Assembly: GCA_025267735.1 (NCBI GenBank)
Contig: CM046294.1
Location: forward strand, 2,204,001-2,268,000
Source of the DNA: Mactra quadrangularis
Taxonomy: Eukaryota > Mollusca > Bivalvia > Venerida > Mactridae
DNA length: 64,000 nucleotides
Direction: 5' to 3'
The notes beneath the pieces are model-generated. The model had not been told where the DNA came from. It saw nothing but the letters and a program-made list of their open reading frames with translations, and ran no database searches. Positions 40,801 through 46,176 of the stretch are shown here, in pieces. Each line of letters begins with the position of its first letter. The first letter of the stretch is position 1. The translations under genes were made by a program, and so were the position numbers.

Positions 40801-42317
40801 CGTTCTTCCAGGGACTTTTAGAATATAAGTAGTCTGATGGATAACCGATCTTTTACAACCCCCATTTTTATATATTTAACAAAACATGTGTCGATATAAT
40901 TATTGTTCCTTTTATTTAAGGATACATTATCAGTAGGGGTGTAACAATACGGTAAAAAACGTATTGCAATATATTGCAATATGCAAAACCCATATTGCAA
41001 TATATTGCAATACGTACCGGTTTTTAGGGTTGACATGCAAAGCACGAATTAATGCATGTACATCGTCTTAATTGGATCAGCACAACATGATTAGGTGTAT
41101 TTTCAAATGATCTTTATAAATTCAAATGTTACTTGTGTAAAATGGTCTATATGTTAGAAATGAGTACATTGTACTTTGTAACGGACTTTTGAAGATGTTT
41201 TTTCTCTCATTGACTAAATGTTTATCCTTTTAGGCACTGTAAGATGATTGCAAGTATTCAACAAATTTTAATACTAATTTAAACATTTAACTTTTAGATT
41301 TTGTTCAAAATAAACAGTATGCCATACATTTACAAAAACCGGTTCAAGGAAAAACGAACCGGTTAAAAACCATTAGAATTTGTATTGATATATTAACCGA
41401 TAAATCGGTTAACCGTTACACCCCTAATTATCAGGGTTTTCAGTGATGCAGAATTCCTGCATCCCTGACACAAATTCAGTTTCAGGGATCTGTAATATTA
41501 CATAGCCTGCATCCTCTGGGAGGCACAAATCATTAAAATTTGATGAAATCAGTGCATTAAGCTAAATCATTGAAATGGACTGCATATTAATGATACATTC
41601 AGCTAAGTCATTACAAGTGACTGTACATTTTAACTTATTGTTAAGACTTTCTTTCATTTGGTCCAGTAAAATTTTCCTTTCAGCAGAATTAAATGTACCA
41701 AGCTGATGAAAGTTTGTCAATATGACTGTAATGGTGCTTTTTTGTTGTTGTTGGGTTTAACGCCGAAGCAACACATTGTACAGGTCATATAAGGGCGGTC
41801 AGTCAACCTACTCACTCTTGGAAAGGCTATATCTCTGGATTTAGCCGTTAACCAACTACTAAGCCCACACTTTTGTCAGTGACTGACAACTGCCCTACAT
41901 AATTAAAAATCATTGGTAGGAGAGAGAATGGCTGTAGAAATAATTTCATGACCAAGCTCCTCAAAAGTATGCCCTGCCTGGGAATCAAACCCATGATCCC
42001 TCGATCAGTAGACTTGCGTGCTACCAATTGAGCTAGCTAGGCGGCTGAAATGGTGTTTCAAAAATTAATGACAGATAAGTAATCAAAGACTTACCAATAG
42101 CTGCATTATCATAAATTCTGAGATCATAAGCTCCTTGATATCCAACACGATAATTTGTCCTTGACCCAGAATCCCATTGTATCACGACCGTTTTATCAGG
42201 TGATGTCGAACTTCCTGGTTTGCCAATCTCAACGACTGTCCCCACATGACCTTCACCATCGTCTTGGTTACCCCACTTCCAGTCGGGACCTCTAACGACC
42301 CGCAAACCAATTTCCAT
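7939..42317 (-). CDS. MIB2: Mind bomb 2-like E3 ubiquitin-protein ligase, whole gene (17 coding exons)
   Basis: RING-type E3 ligase; MIB proteins ubiquitinate Notch ligands (Delta/Jagged) at the plasma membrane and drive their endocytosis in the signal-sending cell. Joining exons on the minus strand gives 2742 nt: 913 residues plus TGA. Seen in order: MIB/HERC2 1 (about 1-75), ZZ finger (83-120, ligands C83 C86 C98 C101 C107 C110 H116 H120), MIB/HERC2 2 (about 150-232), MIB repeat region (233-408), ankyrin repeats (about 420-770), RING 1 (C793-C827) and RING 2 (C869-C901). Two rather than three C-terminal RINGs, and the [10 protein letters not shown] segment in RING 1, point to MIB2 rather than MIB1. 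The length is slightly below vertebrate MIB2. All phases and GT-AG borders agree, so no exon appears to be missing. The start ATG matches the conserved family N-terminus ([13 protein letters not shown]). Introns are large and repeat-filled. Confidence 0.95.
8208..8350 (+). mobile_element. tRNA-derived SINE, family 3
   Basis: Shares AAAACCTACCCC and GAGCAAGAAACTTTATCTTA plus TACTAGCTCAG with the copy at 35868-36005. Lies in intron 16 of MIB2. Confidence 0.55.
8481..8818 (+). mobile_element. PIF/Harbinger-like MITE, copy 2
   Basis: Same ends as copy 1, diverged (GGGACCTTAGTCAG; ACACAAGTCCC). Flanks TAA and TCA, so the duplication has decayed. Confidence 0.75.
9390..9738 (+). mobile_element. 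TTAA-flanked MITE, copy 1
   Basis: Inverted ends AGGTACTAGTTCACAGATTT and GTGAACGAGTACC, flanked by TTAA at 9386-9389 and 9739-9742. TTAA flanks are typical of piggyBac-like elements. The inverted copy at 44337-44677 confirms the borders. Confidence 0.75.
9819..9997 (-). CDS. MIB2: MIB2 exon 16: first RING finger
   Basis: Codes residues 778-838. Zinc ligands C793-x2-C796, C808-x-H810, C814-x2-C817 and C824-x2-C827 are all present. The MKKCIEC segment is MIB2-like. Acceptor TTTCAG|TC, donor GAAG|GTAAGG. The RING recruits E2 enzymes. Confidence 0.95.
10351..10460 (+). mobile_element. 5' fragment of the Helentron-like element (family C)
   Basis: Starts AACAAGAGCTGTCAGAGACA and continues to CAGCATGCTCGACTTAG and GAGATGTGGTTGATGATAAG, as in 27907 and 46177, then similarity fades. 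Confidence 0.6.
11136..11336 (+). pseudogene. Mariner-type transposase N-terminal remnant
   Basis: The translated frame contains [20 protein letters not shown] then ERQGQK, which fits the second helix-turn-helix of mariner transposases (YKWHxRFxEGR...DxxRxGRP). There is no upstream start, no catalytic D,D(34)D part and no visible terminal repeats: a dead fragment in MIB2 intron 15. Confidence 0.7.
11985..14615. mobile_element. Non-autonomous hAT-like element, 2631 bp, inserted in a SINE
   Basis: Ends CAGTGTATGAAATTAG and inverted CAGTGTTCGAAATTAG, flanked by a 6-bp duplication CTACTC (11979-11984, 14616-14621) lying inside a family 2 SINE. Subterminal CAAGCCCGA-type motifs recur at both ends. 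No transposase ORF; the interior (12160-14500) has only short unrelated frames. Confidence 0.75.
14616..14735 (-). mobile_element. SINE family 2 fragment split by the 11985 element
   Basis: CTTCCACAAGGCTGGCAACTT and AAATTGACATT match the SINE 2 body. The other part, ATAACCAGTACTCACCTACT, is at 11963-11984 on the far side of the insertion. Confidence 0.7.
15111..16432. mobile_element. TA-flanked element with many TTGGCGG subterminal motifs
   Basis: Ends CTGTATACGTCTT and its inverse, flanked by TA. About a dozen TTTTGGCGG / CCGCCAAATA motifs cluster at both ends (15128-15260, 16268-16420). The 75-codon frame at 15693 resembles nothing known. Probably a Tc1/mariner-type non-autonomous element by its TA flanks. 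Confidence 0.7.
16531..16788 (-). mobile_element. tRNA-derived SINE, family 2
   Basis: Body GGTCATTTTACGGCGTCCAG and, at the high end, a minus-strand tRNA-like head with box B (GGTACGAGTTCGAATCCC) and box A (TGGGGCAGTTGGTAG). Ends 26 bp from exon 15. Confidence 0.8.
16814..16989 (-). CDS. MIB2: MIB2 exon 15: last ankyrin-like repeat
   Basis: Codes residues 720-778: [20 protein letters not shown], then [19 protein letters not shown], matching the C-terminal ankyrin-like unit of MIB2. Acceptor TTACAG|AT, donor CCAA|GTAAGT. The following intron is 6.8 kb and filled with transposons. Confidence 0.93.
17582..17791 (-). CDS. MIB2: MIB2 exon 14: ankyrin repeats
   Basis: Codes residues 650-719: [20 protein letters not shown], then [19 protein letters not shown] and a polar tail. 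Acceptor TTTCAG|GG, donor TCT|GTAAGT; 210 nt, phase 0 at both ends. Confidence 0.94.
18045..18341 (+). mobile_element. Helentron-like element, family A, single-unit copy
   Basis: Starts AACAAGAGCACCACTAGGCG, carries one TGACCTTGACCTTTGACC unit, then GGACAGACGGACG and a terminal hairpin at 18315-18341. A short version of the array element at 20046. Confidence 0.7.
18732..18858 (-). CDS. MIB2: MIB2 exon 13: ankyrin repeat
   Basis: Codes residues 607-649: [20 protein letters not shown], then [20 protein letters not shown]. Acceptor TTTTAG|TG, donor ACT|GTAAGT. A MITE begins 35 bp upstream of the acceptor at 18894. Confidence 0.94.
18894..19254 (+). mobile_element. PIF/Harbinger-like MITE, copy 3
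   Basis: Ends as in copy 1, flanked by TAA on both sides. It lies 35 bp upstream (minus strand) of the MIB2 exon 13 acceptor, in the zone that normally holds the branch point. Confidence 0.85.
19640..19794 (-). CDS. MIB2: MIB2 exon 12: ankyrin repeats
   Basis: Codes residues 556-607: [20 protein letters not shown], then [18 protein letters not shown]. Acceptor TTTCAG|GA, donor TTA|GTAAGT; leaves in phase 2. Confidence 0.94.
20046..22840 (+). mobile_element. Helentron-like element, family A, with about 146-bp satellite core
   Basis: Starts AACAAGAGCTCCGCTGGGCG, then about 15 tandem units 145-147 bp apart (TGACCTTGACC at 20769, 20914, 21059, 21411, 21556, 21702 and so on). Interrupting AT-rich blocks create a higher-order period near 644 bp. 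It ends with a GGACGGACAGAC microsatellite (22768-22794) and hairpin CGACCGTTTT/AAAACGGGCG (22811-22833). This layout matches non-autonomous Helentrons described in bivalves. Lies in MIB2 intron 11, antisense to the gene. The open frames here are repeat artefacts. Confidence 0.75.
23072..23228 (-). CDS. MIB2: MIB2 exon 11: ankyrin repeats
   Basis: Codes residues 503-555: [20 protein letters not shown], then [20 protein letters not shown]. Acceptor CTTACAG|A, donor CAG|GTATG. Leaves in phase 0. Confidence 0.94.
23921..24143 (-). repeat. 52-bp tandem array that amplifies the exon 10 donor
   Basis: Four units at exact 52-bp spacing (marker AAACTATACTAAC at 23961, 24013, 24065 and 24117), plus a degenerate fifth at the left edge. 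Each holds the last 14 or so exon nt and the GTTAGT donor. The unit at 24117 is the real junction; the other three are potential downstream donors. Use of any of them would read GG-GTT-AGT-ATA from the real border, giving a stop (TAG) within four codons. Confidence 0.93.
24130..24278 (-). CDS. MIB2: MIB2 exon 10: ankyrin repeats
   Basis: Codes residues 454-503: [20 protein letters not shown], then [21 protein letters not shown], one full ankyrin repeat and the start of the next. Acceptor TTCAG|GT, donor TTTGG|GTTAGT. The donor end is tandemly copied three times downstream. Confidence 0.94.
24570..25570. repeat. 18-bp minisatellite, about 55 units
   Basis: Unit close to ATTATGGAAGGGGTGTTC, with variants GGGGGG and TTT/TTC and occasional 1-bp length shifts. 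Because 18 is a multiple of 3, frames stay open on both strands (MEGVFI and NTPSIM repeats), but there is no gene-like context. Lies in MIB2 intron 9. Runs of four or more G occur on the plus strand every 18 nt. Confidence 0.95.
25739..26012 (-). mobile_element. tRNA-derived SINE, family 2
   Basis: Body with TTAACGCTGTATCAACACA and the tRNA-like head at 25940-26012 (box B GGGTTCAAATCCC on the minus strand). Ends 44 bp from exon 9. Confidence 0.8.
26056..26189 (-). CDS. MIB2: MIB2 exon 9: linker into the ankyrin block
   Basis: Codes residues 409-453 ([20 protein letters not shown], then [15 protein letters not shown]), the pre-ankyrin helix and first ankyrin-like helices. Acceptor TTGTAG|CA, donor AAG|GTAGG. 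A long foldback begins only about 17 bp upstream of the acceptor. Confidence 0.92.
26206..26362. repeat. Long foldback next to the exon 9 acceptor
   Basis: Two arms of about 60-70 nt (26206-26277 and 26298-26362) are inverted copies. The inner 17 nt, AGTCATATTGGAC and neighbours, match best. The loop is about 20 nt. In the MIB2 transcript it lies immediately upstream of the 3' splice site. Confidence 0.8.
27128..27378 (+). mobile_element. Small Helentron-like element, family B, copy 1
   Basis: Starts AACAAGTAAATCTGTGAGCT with hairpin GTGAGCTAATGCTCAC and ends ATACCCCCCTCTTCTTCGAA then GCGGGGGTAT. Copies at 34953 and 45502. Confidence 0.75.
27487..27567 (-). mobile_element. tRNA-like SINE head
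   Basis: On the minus strand GGAGCAGTGGTCAAGTGGTT (box A) and AAGGTACAAACCCC (box B-like). It lacks the exact folding and ends of a working tRNA gene; related to SINE family 3. Confidence 0.5.
27907..28867 (+). mobile_element. Helentron-like element, family C, copy 1
   Basis: Starts AACAAGAGCTGTCAGAGGAG with hairpin GCTGTC..GACAGC, then five tandem units about 161 bp apart (CACATGAGATGTGG at 27997, 28158, 28319, 28481 and 28665), then a GACGCGGACGCCGACGCC microsatellite (28783-28822) and AGAGCTCTAC..GTCGAGCT end. In MIB2 intron 8. The arginine/glycine-rich frame here is a repeat artefact. Confidence 0.8.
29192..29271. mobile_element. 80-bp Tc1-like MITE deletion derivative
   Basis: TA-flanked, with ends CACTGGGGGTCCAAAAGTTTC and its inverse. 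It equals the 261-bp element at 5176 with the internal 180 bp removed. Confidence 0.85.
29318..29489 (-). CDS. MIB2: MIB2 exon 8: last MIB repeat segment
   Basis: Codes residues 352-409, with [20 protein letters not shown] and [10 protein letters not shown] matching the family. Acceptor TTACAG|AC, donor AGC|GTAAG; leaves in phase 1. Confidence 0.93.
29700..29860 (-). mobile_element. Fragment related to the 44970 element
   Basis: Contains, inverted, TCAATGCTGATTTGAGCCTC and the adjacent ATTTCAA..GAGAGTAACTTTTA of 45220-45320. Borders unclear. Confidence 0.5.
30341..30445 (-). CDS. MIB2: MIB2 exon 7: MIB repeat segment, 5' end tandemly copied
   Basis: Codes residues 317-351 ([15 protein letters not shown], then [11 protein letters not shown]). 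Acceptor TTATAG|GT, donor GCT|GTAAG. The first 49 or so nt plus the acceptor are repeated 12 more times upstream on the minus strand, but only this copy continues into the rest of the exon. Confidence 0.94.
30396..31285 (-). repeat. 68-bp tandem array that amplifies the exon 7 acceptor
   Basis: Thirteen copies, counting the real exon, occur at an exact 68-bp spacing (marker TATCACCAAC at 30421, 30489, 30557 and so on to 31169). The last is 75 bp further at 31244 because of a small internal duplication. Each unit carries the TTATAG acceptor and the first part of exon 7. Copies differ by only a few substitutions, so the expansion is recent or homogenised. 68 is not a multiple of 3, and including an upstream copy in the mRNA brings a stop codon within the next unit. 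Confidence 0.95.
31380..31668 (+). mobile_element. tRNA-derived SINE, family 1
   Basis: Head TGCTAGCTCAGTCGGTAGCA (box A) and GTTCTATTCCCAG (box B-like), then the common body GTTGTCAGTCACTGA. Antisense to MIB2, 80 bp from exon 6. Confidence 0.75.
31752..31862 (-). CDS. MIB2: MIB2 exon 6: MIB repeat segment
   Basis: Codes residues 280-316 ([20 protein letters not shown] then [10 protein letters not shown]), in frame at both ends. Acceptor TTATAG|TA, donor AAG|GTAATT. The next intron (30446-31751) is largely the 68-bp acceptor-containing array. Confidence 0.94.
32435..32574 (-). CDS. MIB2: MIB2 exon 5: first MIB repeat segment
   Basis: Codes residues 233-279. It has [20 protein letters not shown] followed by [11 protein letters not shown], the hallmark of the internal repeats between the second MIB/HERC2 domain and the ankyrins. 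Acceptor TTACAG|GT, donor GAG|GTAAG; leaves in phase 0. Confidence 0.95.
32890..33174 (-). mobile_element. tRNA-derived SINE, family 1
   Basis: Body GTTGGGTTTAACATCACTGC at the low end, tRNA-like head at the high end (GGAATCGAACCTACAA; ACCGACTGAGCTAGCCGGGC). A poly-C run precedes box B at 33098-33108. Ends 26 bp from exon 4. Confidence 0.8.
33201..33395 (-). CDS. MIB2: MIB2 exon 4: rest of second MIB/HERC2 domain
   Basis: Codes residues 168-233, including [16 protein letters not shown] and the conserved [20 protein letters not shown]. Acceptor CTCAG|GTGG, donor TTAG|GTAAAA; 195 nt. Confidence 0.95.
33480..33670 (-). mobile_element. tRNA-derived SINE, family 1, internally deleted
   Basis: GGTGGTCAGTCAACCTACTC at one end and AACTGAGCTAGCTGAGAGGC at the other; the middle of the body (ACTGACAACTGCC part) is missing. 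Confidence 0.7.
34597..34703 (-). CDS. MIB2: MIB2 exon 3: start of second MIB/HERC2 domain
   Basis: Codes residues 132-168: a basic linker ([11 protein letters not shown]), then [18 protein letters not shown], which repeats the opening of the first MIB/HERC2 domain. Acceptor ATTACAG|A, donor GATG|GTATG. Length 107 nt keeps the frame. Confidence 0.93.
34953..35258 (+). mobile_element. Small Helentron-like element, family B, copy 2
   Basis: Complete copy with both end hairpins, GGACGGACAGACGCACGCAC microsatellite at 35190-35214 and terminal CTTCTTCGAAGCGGGGGTAT. In MIB2 intron 2. Confidence 0.8.
35868..36005 (-). mobile_element. tRNA-derived SINE, family 3
   Basis: Minus strand: AGCAGTGGTCTTGTGGTAGG head and GAGCAAGAAACTTTATCTTA tail, matching 8208-8350. 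Confidence 0.55.
36280..36580 (-). mobile_element. tRNA-derived SINE, family 2, with intact target duplication
   Basis: Complete minus-strand copy: head GGATCGATAGCGCAGTTGGT (box A), GGGTTCGAATCCC (box B), body, and an A-rich tail (T-rich at 36280-36305 on the plus strand). Flanked by a perfect 14-bp duplication TTGACTAGGTATTC at 36266-36279 and 36581-36594, the mark of LINE-driven insertion. Confidence 0.9.
36654..36825 (-). CDS. MIB2: MIB2 exon 2: ZZ-type zinc finger
   Basis: Codes residues 75-132. Ligands are visible as CDGC, CTKC, CTLC and a final H-x3-H (HDLAH), the complete two-zinc ZZ set. Acceptor TTTATAG|GT, donor GG|GTAAG. It enters in phase 1 and leaves in phase 2, matching its neighbours. 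Confidence 0.95.
36983..37255 (-). mobile_element. tRNA-derived SINE, family 1
   Basis: Starts after a T8G14 homopolymer (36961-36982) and ends in a tRNA-like head (ATCAGTAGACACATGTGCCC; TAGCTAGCTATG). Confidence 0.7.
37826..38215 (+). mobile_element. Tandem pair of tRNA-like retroposon units (family 4)
   Basis: GGTATAATACGACACTTGTA then CTACCTTGCCTTCAA occurs at 37826 and again at 38080, each followed by a tRNA-like stretch (GGCGAYAWNGTAGAG, then GGTTTGAATCTCAG or GGATTCAAATCTCA) and GACCATGGATTTTT. Looks like a dimer of one SINE. Confidence 0.5.
38391..38812 (-). mobile_element. Truncated, inverted copy of the 7311 element
   Basis: Matches, inverted, AATCTGATTAAAACCCGATC, the TTGTTTACATCGTC part and ATTTCGTAATTTCTATTTT region. 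Both TIR tips are missing. Confidence 0.7.
38890..40264. repeat. Composite minisatellite, about 27 units, MIB2 intron 1
   Basis: Core AGAGGCAATGCCTTCTGCAG then ATAGACCAATACC, alternating with a shorter optional block CTCAAGATAGACCAAAACC. Loss or gain of the short block yields 33-, 51- and 68-bp units. The last copies are the bare 33-bp unit in a row. The minus-strand frames here are repeat artefacts. Confidence 0.93.
40934..41426. mobile_element. hAT-like MITE A, 493 bp
   Basis: Ends TAGGGGTGTAAC / GTTACACCCCTA with a perfect 8-bp duplication ATTATCAG (40926-40933, 41427-41434). The interior has TATTGCAATATATTGCAATA palindromes and AACCGGTT motifs. Confidence 0.9.
41740..42046 (-). mobile_element. 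tRNA-derived SINE, family 1, full-length
   Basis: Body begins GTTGGGTTTAACGCCGAAGC; head at 41975-42046 (GGGTTTGATTCCCAGG and TAGCTCAATTGGTAGCACGC on the minus strand). Flanks share AATGGTG (41730-41736, 42049-42055). Lies 48 bp from exon 1. Confidence 0.85.
42095..42317 (-). CDS. MIB2: MIB2 exon 1 (first coding): start codon and first MIB/HERC2 domain
   Basis: Codes residues 1-75 and ends in phase 1 inside a Gly codon. It contains [17 protein letters not shown] and the [20 protein letters not shown] core typical of MIB/HERC2 domains, which bind Notch-ligand tails. The donor reads G|GTAAG on the minus strand (CTTAC at 42090-42094). A good acceptor (TTTTCAG) lies upstream at 42344-42350, so the exon probably runs to 42343 and a non-coding 5' exon lies further away. 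Confidence 0.95.
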
Positions 42318-42323
42318 AAGTAA

Positions 42324-42335
42324 TTACGCTAACAT
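42324..42335 (-). promoter_or_regulatory. Minimal upstream ORF before the MIB2 start
   Basis: If the exon begins after the acceptor at 42344, the 5' leader contains ATG TTA GCG TAA. This three-codon upstream ORF ends 6 nt before the main ATG at 42317. Such short uORFs can reduce or tune initiation at the main start. That it is transcribed is inferred from the acceptor only. Confidence 0.4.
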
Positions 42336-42454
42336 TTCACTTCCTGAAAATATCAAAATCATACAATTAGAACAAATGGACCAAATCATCAACTAAGCAA
42401 ATTACATAAATTACAGATGTTTTCTCAGGTGGTTATACCTTTCCATAAAAATCT

Positions 42455-42616
42455 GACAATTGTGTCTATTTTCCTACATTAATAATTAATGGAGTTGTCA
42501 GCCTTATGGAAGGGTAGATGAGGTAATGGTTATAGGCATGAGTCCAGGAAAGCTAGGTTAGGGGCACTGGCCACCGTAAAATAACCTAAATACTGTTGAC
42601 ACGAGGTTAAACCAAA
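42455..42616 (+). mobile_element. SINE family 2 fragment without tRNA head
   Basis: Inverted SINE 2 body: GTCCAGGAAAGCTAGGTTAG, then CCACCGTAAAATAACCTAAA. The head is missing. Confidence 0.6.
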
Positions 42617-42726
42617 TTTATATACATTGTAAATTAAGATACATCTAGTTTTCACTACAGTCAATGACAATTAGTCCTGAATTTCAAACCAATGAGTTAA
42701 AACAAAACCTATTGCTCAATAGCCAC

Positions 42727-43175
42727 TAGGGGTGTAACAATACGGTAAAAACCGTATTGCAATATATTGCAATACACGAAACCCGTATTGCAATATATTG
42801 CGATACATATTATTCTTTGCGCATAAATGCATAGCATGAATTAATGCACGTGCATCGTCTTTATTTGATCAACATTGTACATAGATATTTGTGTTTTCAA
42901 ATGATATACACGTATTATGCAAATGTTTGAATAAGTCAGAAAAAAGGTTTTGAATGGACTTTCAAAGATTATTATTCTCTAATTTACCAAAAATATTTCA
43001 AGTTTCCGAACACATTTAAACATTTATTCAAGCACTTAAATTTCGGACTCTGATATAAACAATCAGTATGGAACATAACTAGAAAAACCAGTTCAGAGAA
43101 AAACGAACCGGCTAAAAACCGTCAGAAGTCGTATTGCAATATAAACCGGTATATCGGTTAACCGTTACACCCCTA
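42727..43175. mobile_element. hAT-like MITE B, 449 bp
   Basis: Same ends as MITE A, with a different perfect 8-bp duplication ATAGCCAC (42719-42726, 43176-43183). Located about 400 bp upstream of MIB2 exon 1. Confidence 0.9.
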
Positions 43176-43254
43176 ATAGCCACATGTAAGTAAATAAACT
43201 GTTTATGTATTGAGTTACATCAACTCTTACTATAGATATATATGGCTTTGTATT

Positions 43255-43394
43255 GTTTGTTTTTTCTCAACTGTCAAAGCATGAATAATTTCACGGTGAC
43301 TTCATGCTCTTTGTCTAACACTCGTGATATTGAGATAGTGTGTAATCATTCACCGTGAAATTATTCATGCTTTGACAGTTGAGAAAAAACGAAC
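43255..43394. mobile_element. Near-perfect palindromic MITE, 45-bp arms
   Basis: Arms 43255-43299 and 43350-43394 are inverted copies with one mismatch around a 50-bp centre. A decayed relative lies at 751-858. Confidence 0.85.
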
Positions 43395-44336
43395 AGTACA
43401 TGTAATGATGTACATGTAAACATGTAACTTATATCTCTGTCTAGGTCTAACGCATCATATTTCATGTACAAGAACCAGTCACCGCAAAACTCAACGGTTA
43501 ATCTCTGGACGGTAGGTCCTGTGAATATCAAAATTTTACAGGACTTAACCTAATCAATTCTTACAGGACTGGACACTATTTACTTATAATGATGAATTCA
43601 AAATTGTGTGAATGAAATCAAATTGCCGGACAGCCTGTCCTGTAAACCTACAGATCTAGGCAGACCAGGATTTTTCCATCAGTCCGCCATGTTTGTTGGT
43701 GACTAACAAGAACATTTGTAGGTAAACAACCTAGGCTGAAGACATTAATACAAACTTAAATACAAATATGTCTGATTTTAAATTGATAATTAAACATAAA
43801 TGAGTATTTAAATCTGATGTTGAAAGTTTTAATTGCAGTTCCTATATACATGTGCATGAATGAATAAATGTCATCAAAGGAGATACAATTTTTTTTTTCA
43901 AATGAGGGGGGGGGGTGATGGGTCCAGTTTTGAAACAGGGATAAATCAAGCAAGATAACTCTAAGGGGGCAACTTAGGACCAAATTTTTTTAAACATACA
44001 GGGCCCAGAATTAAGTCATTTTATAGATGTCATTTGGGCCTAAGTCTCAAAGACAACACTTAAAAAATTATAAGGATAAGAGGATCTGGGCCCCTGACCC
44101 CTCCCCACTAGATCCACCAATTTTTTTTTTTTGAAATTTGATATAGAAACTATTAATAAATTCCTCAATCTAAATTATGACCCTTTTTTTCCTTTAAGCA
44201 GAGCAAAAGAAGTGTTAACCTATTTAGGAAGTTTTATAAACAAACAAAATAACATGAAACCCAGAAAGAAAATATTATGAATCACCCTTGGAGCCACTAT
44301 GTGTTTTATCTCTTATATTCTACCATTAATATTTAA

Positions 44337-44677
44337 AGGTACTCATTCACAGATTTCAACTTAAATTTCAACTTTTTCTAAAACTATCAAAATTGTATGG
44401 TAACATTTTTGGAAGCAGGAAAGTAGTGTTCTGATAATGACAATTGTAGTACAAATTGACATACAACTACAAAATGATGGTGTTTCATGCAGTAAATATC
44501 TACCCCTATGTCACAGTTATTTTAGTGTATTTTTTATGACTTGTATAGCATATTTCTTGCAACATATAGGTCAGTTTGTCTTAAAATAATAAGAATTATA
44601 TTTTTGACACAATTACAGACACTGAACGGTATTTTGAAATTATAGAAAAAATCAACCAAATCTGTGAACTAGTACCT
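44337..44677 (-). mobile_element. TTAA-flanked MITE, copy 2
   Basis: AGGTACT ... AGTACCT ends, TTAA on both sides (44333-44336, 44678-44681). Inverted relative to copy 1 at 9390. Confidence 0.8.
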
Positions 44678-44969
44678 TTAAGGTTCAGATAAAAAAATTC
44701 CATTCACAAGATATGATAAGATTTTCATGGTACATTTTGTATTATAATAATTTAACCAGAGTTTCTTCTTTTTAAGTGAGATGATGAAGCTCTTATAGGA
44801 CAACAAAAGACATTGTTTACATAGGATATTGTTTAGATTTCATTTGTCTCAAGTTATCCAATAAGAGCTTTAATAACAAGTATTTGAAGATGAAGCAAAG
44901 AAATAATTGAATACAGAAATTGAATGTCTGACTTCTTACAGGGTATAAATCTATGACAGATGGTTTATG

Positions 44970-45373
44970 CAGGGCTTGAATTTAACAAAATATTGGGCTT
45001 ACAAATGTTTGCAAGTTTATTTTATTTCAACTCGCAAAATTAGTAATAAGTTGCATTTTTCCCAAATTATGAAAGCATACATCCTAACTATTCATATATG
45101 CAATATAAAAACAACATAGTGCAATATTAAACTATAATAAGGGCATGATCGTGGGATAGACAAAGAATACTGACCAGTTTTAAATGTGAATCTTAAATTA
45201 TTACTGTCAAATTATCCAGTCATTTTCAATGCTGATTTGAGCCTCATTAGTTAAAATTTATGCAACGATTTCAACTCGTGAAAATGTGAGAGTTAAAATA
45301 AAAGTTACTCGCAATTTTCAAAATCCACTCGCATTGCATTTTGCGAGTATACAAGCTTAAATTTTGAGCCCTG
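44970..45373. mobile_element. hAT-like MITE with CAGGGCTTGAATTTAA ends
   Basis: Ends CAGGGCTTGAATTTAA and, inverted, CAGGGCTCAAAATTTAA; subterminal CTCGCA motifs. GTTTAT appears in both flanks, slightly offset, so the duplication is imperfect. Confidence 0.65.
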
Positions 45374-45501
45374 GTTTATCCCACATAAATTTCAAAATAT
45401 GTAAATCTTCATTGGTCTCACATTGTTAAATGACCACAGCATTAAGAAATATTGATAAAAATGTGTTGCTGTGGTTTAATAAACACAGTTGATCATGGAA
45501 A

Positions 45502-45769
45502 AACAAGTAAATCTGTGAGCTGATGCTCACTAGTGATACCCCCGCCAAAATCTAAAAATATGCGACAAACAGGAAGTAGATGAGCAAGGAGCATGAAATC
45601 GCTTTACACCACATGGGACTATGGGATGAAGCAATATGCAAAGTATTAGGCTGCTGCATGATATAGTTGCTGAGAAAACTGGGACGGAAATTTCGTAGCG
45701 GACGGACGCACGGACGGACGCACGGACGGACGGACAAGGGTAAAACAGTATACCCCCCTCTTCTTCGAA
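45502..45769 (+). mobile_element. Small Helentron-like element, family B, copy 3 (3' truncated)
   Basis: As copies 1 and 2, but the final GCGGGGGTAT arm of the terminal hairpin is absent after CTTCTTCGAA. The microsatellite is longer (GGACGGACGCACGGACGGAC). Confidence 0.75.
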
Positions 45770-45916
45770 TAGTAAATGTTTATATGATAAAAACAATCCA
45801 ACACACAAATCAAACAGTTTAATAGATATCCGATATTGAATCATTTCAACCATGAGCCCGACTCCTAGCTATGACAACTAAATGAACCACCTCAACCCTT
45901 GTGCCACCATCCTTTA

Positions 45917-46072
45917 CAGGGCTGACGAAATCTTAAAATTGTTTACTTGCCCGTTCTTGCCAACTGGTAAAAGTCACTTGTCGGTATGAACATTATAGAA
46001 TAAAATTATTGAAAAATCCACTTGTCCGTTCTTGATTTGGGACAACAGGGACAACTGATTTCGCGGCCCCTG
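45917..46072. mobile_element. 156-bp hAT-like MITE
   Basis: Ends CAGGGCTGACGAAATC and inverted CAGGGGCCGCGAAATC, with subterminal TTGCCCGTTCTTG / TTGTCCGTTCTTG. Flanked directly by CTTTA on each side (45912-45916, 46073-46077). Confidence 0.65.
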
Positions 46073-46176
46073 CTTTAGTACTCCCTTAAAATCAAAAACT
46101 TTCAGCAAAACTAAAAGAAAGAACTGAAAGTTGCTAACCCACACACATTTCGTAAAAAAATATGATTAACTTCAAA

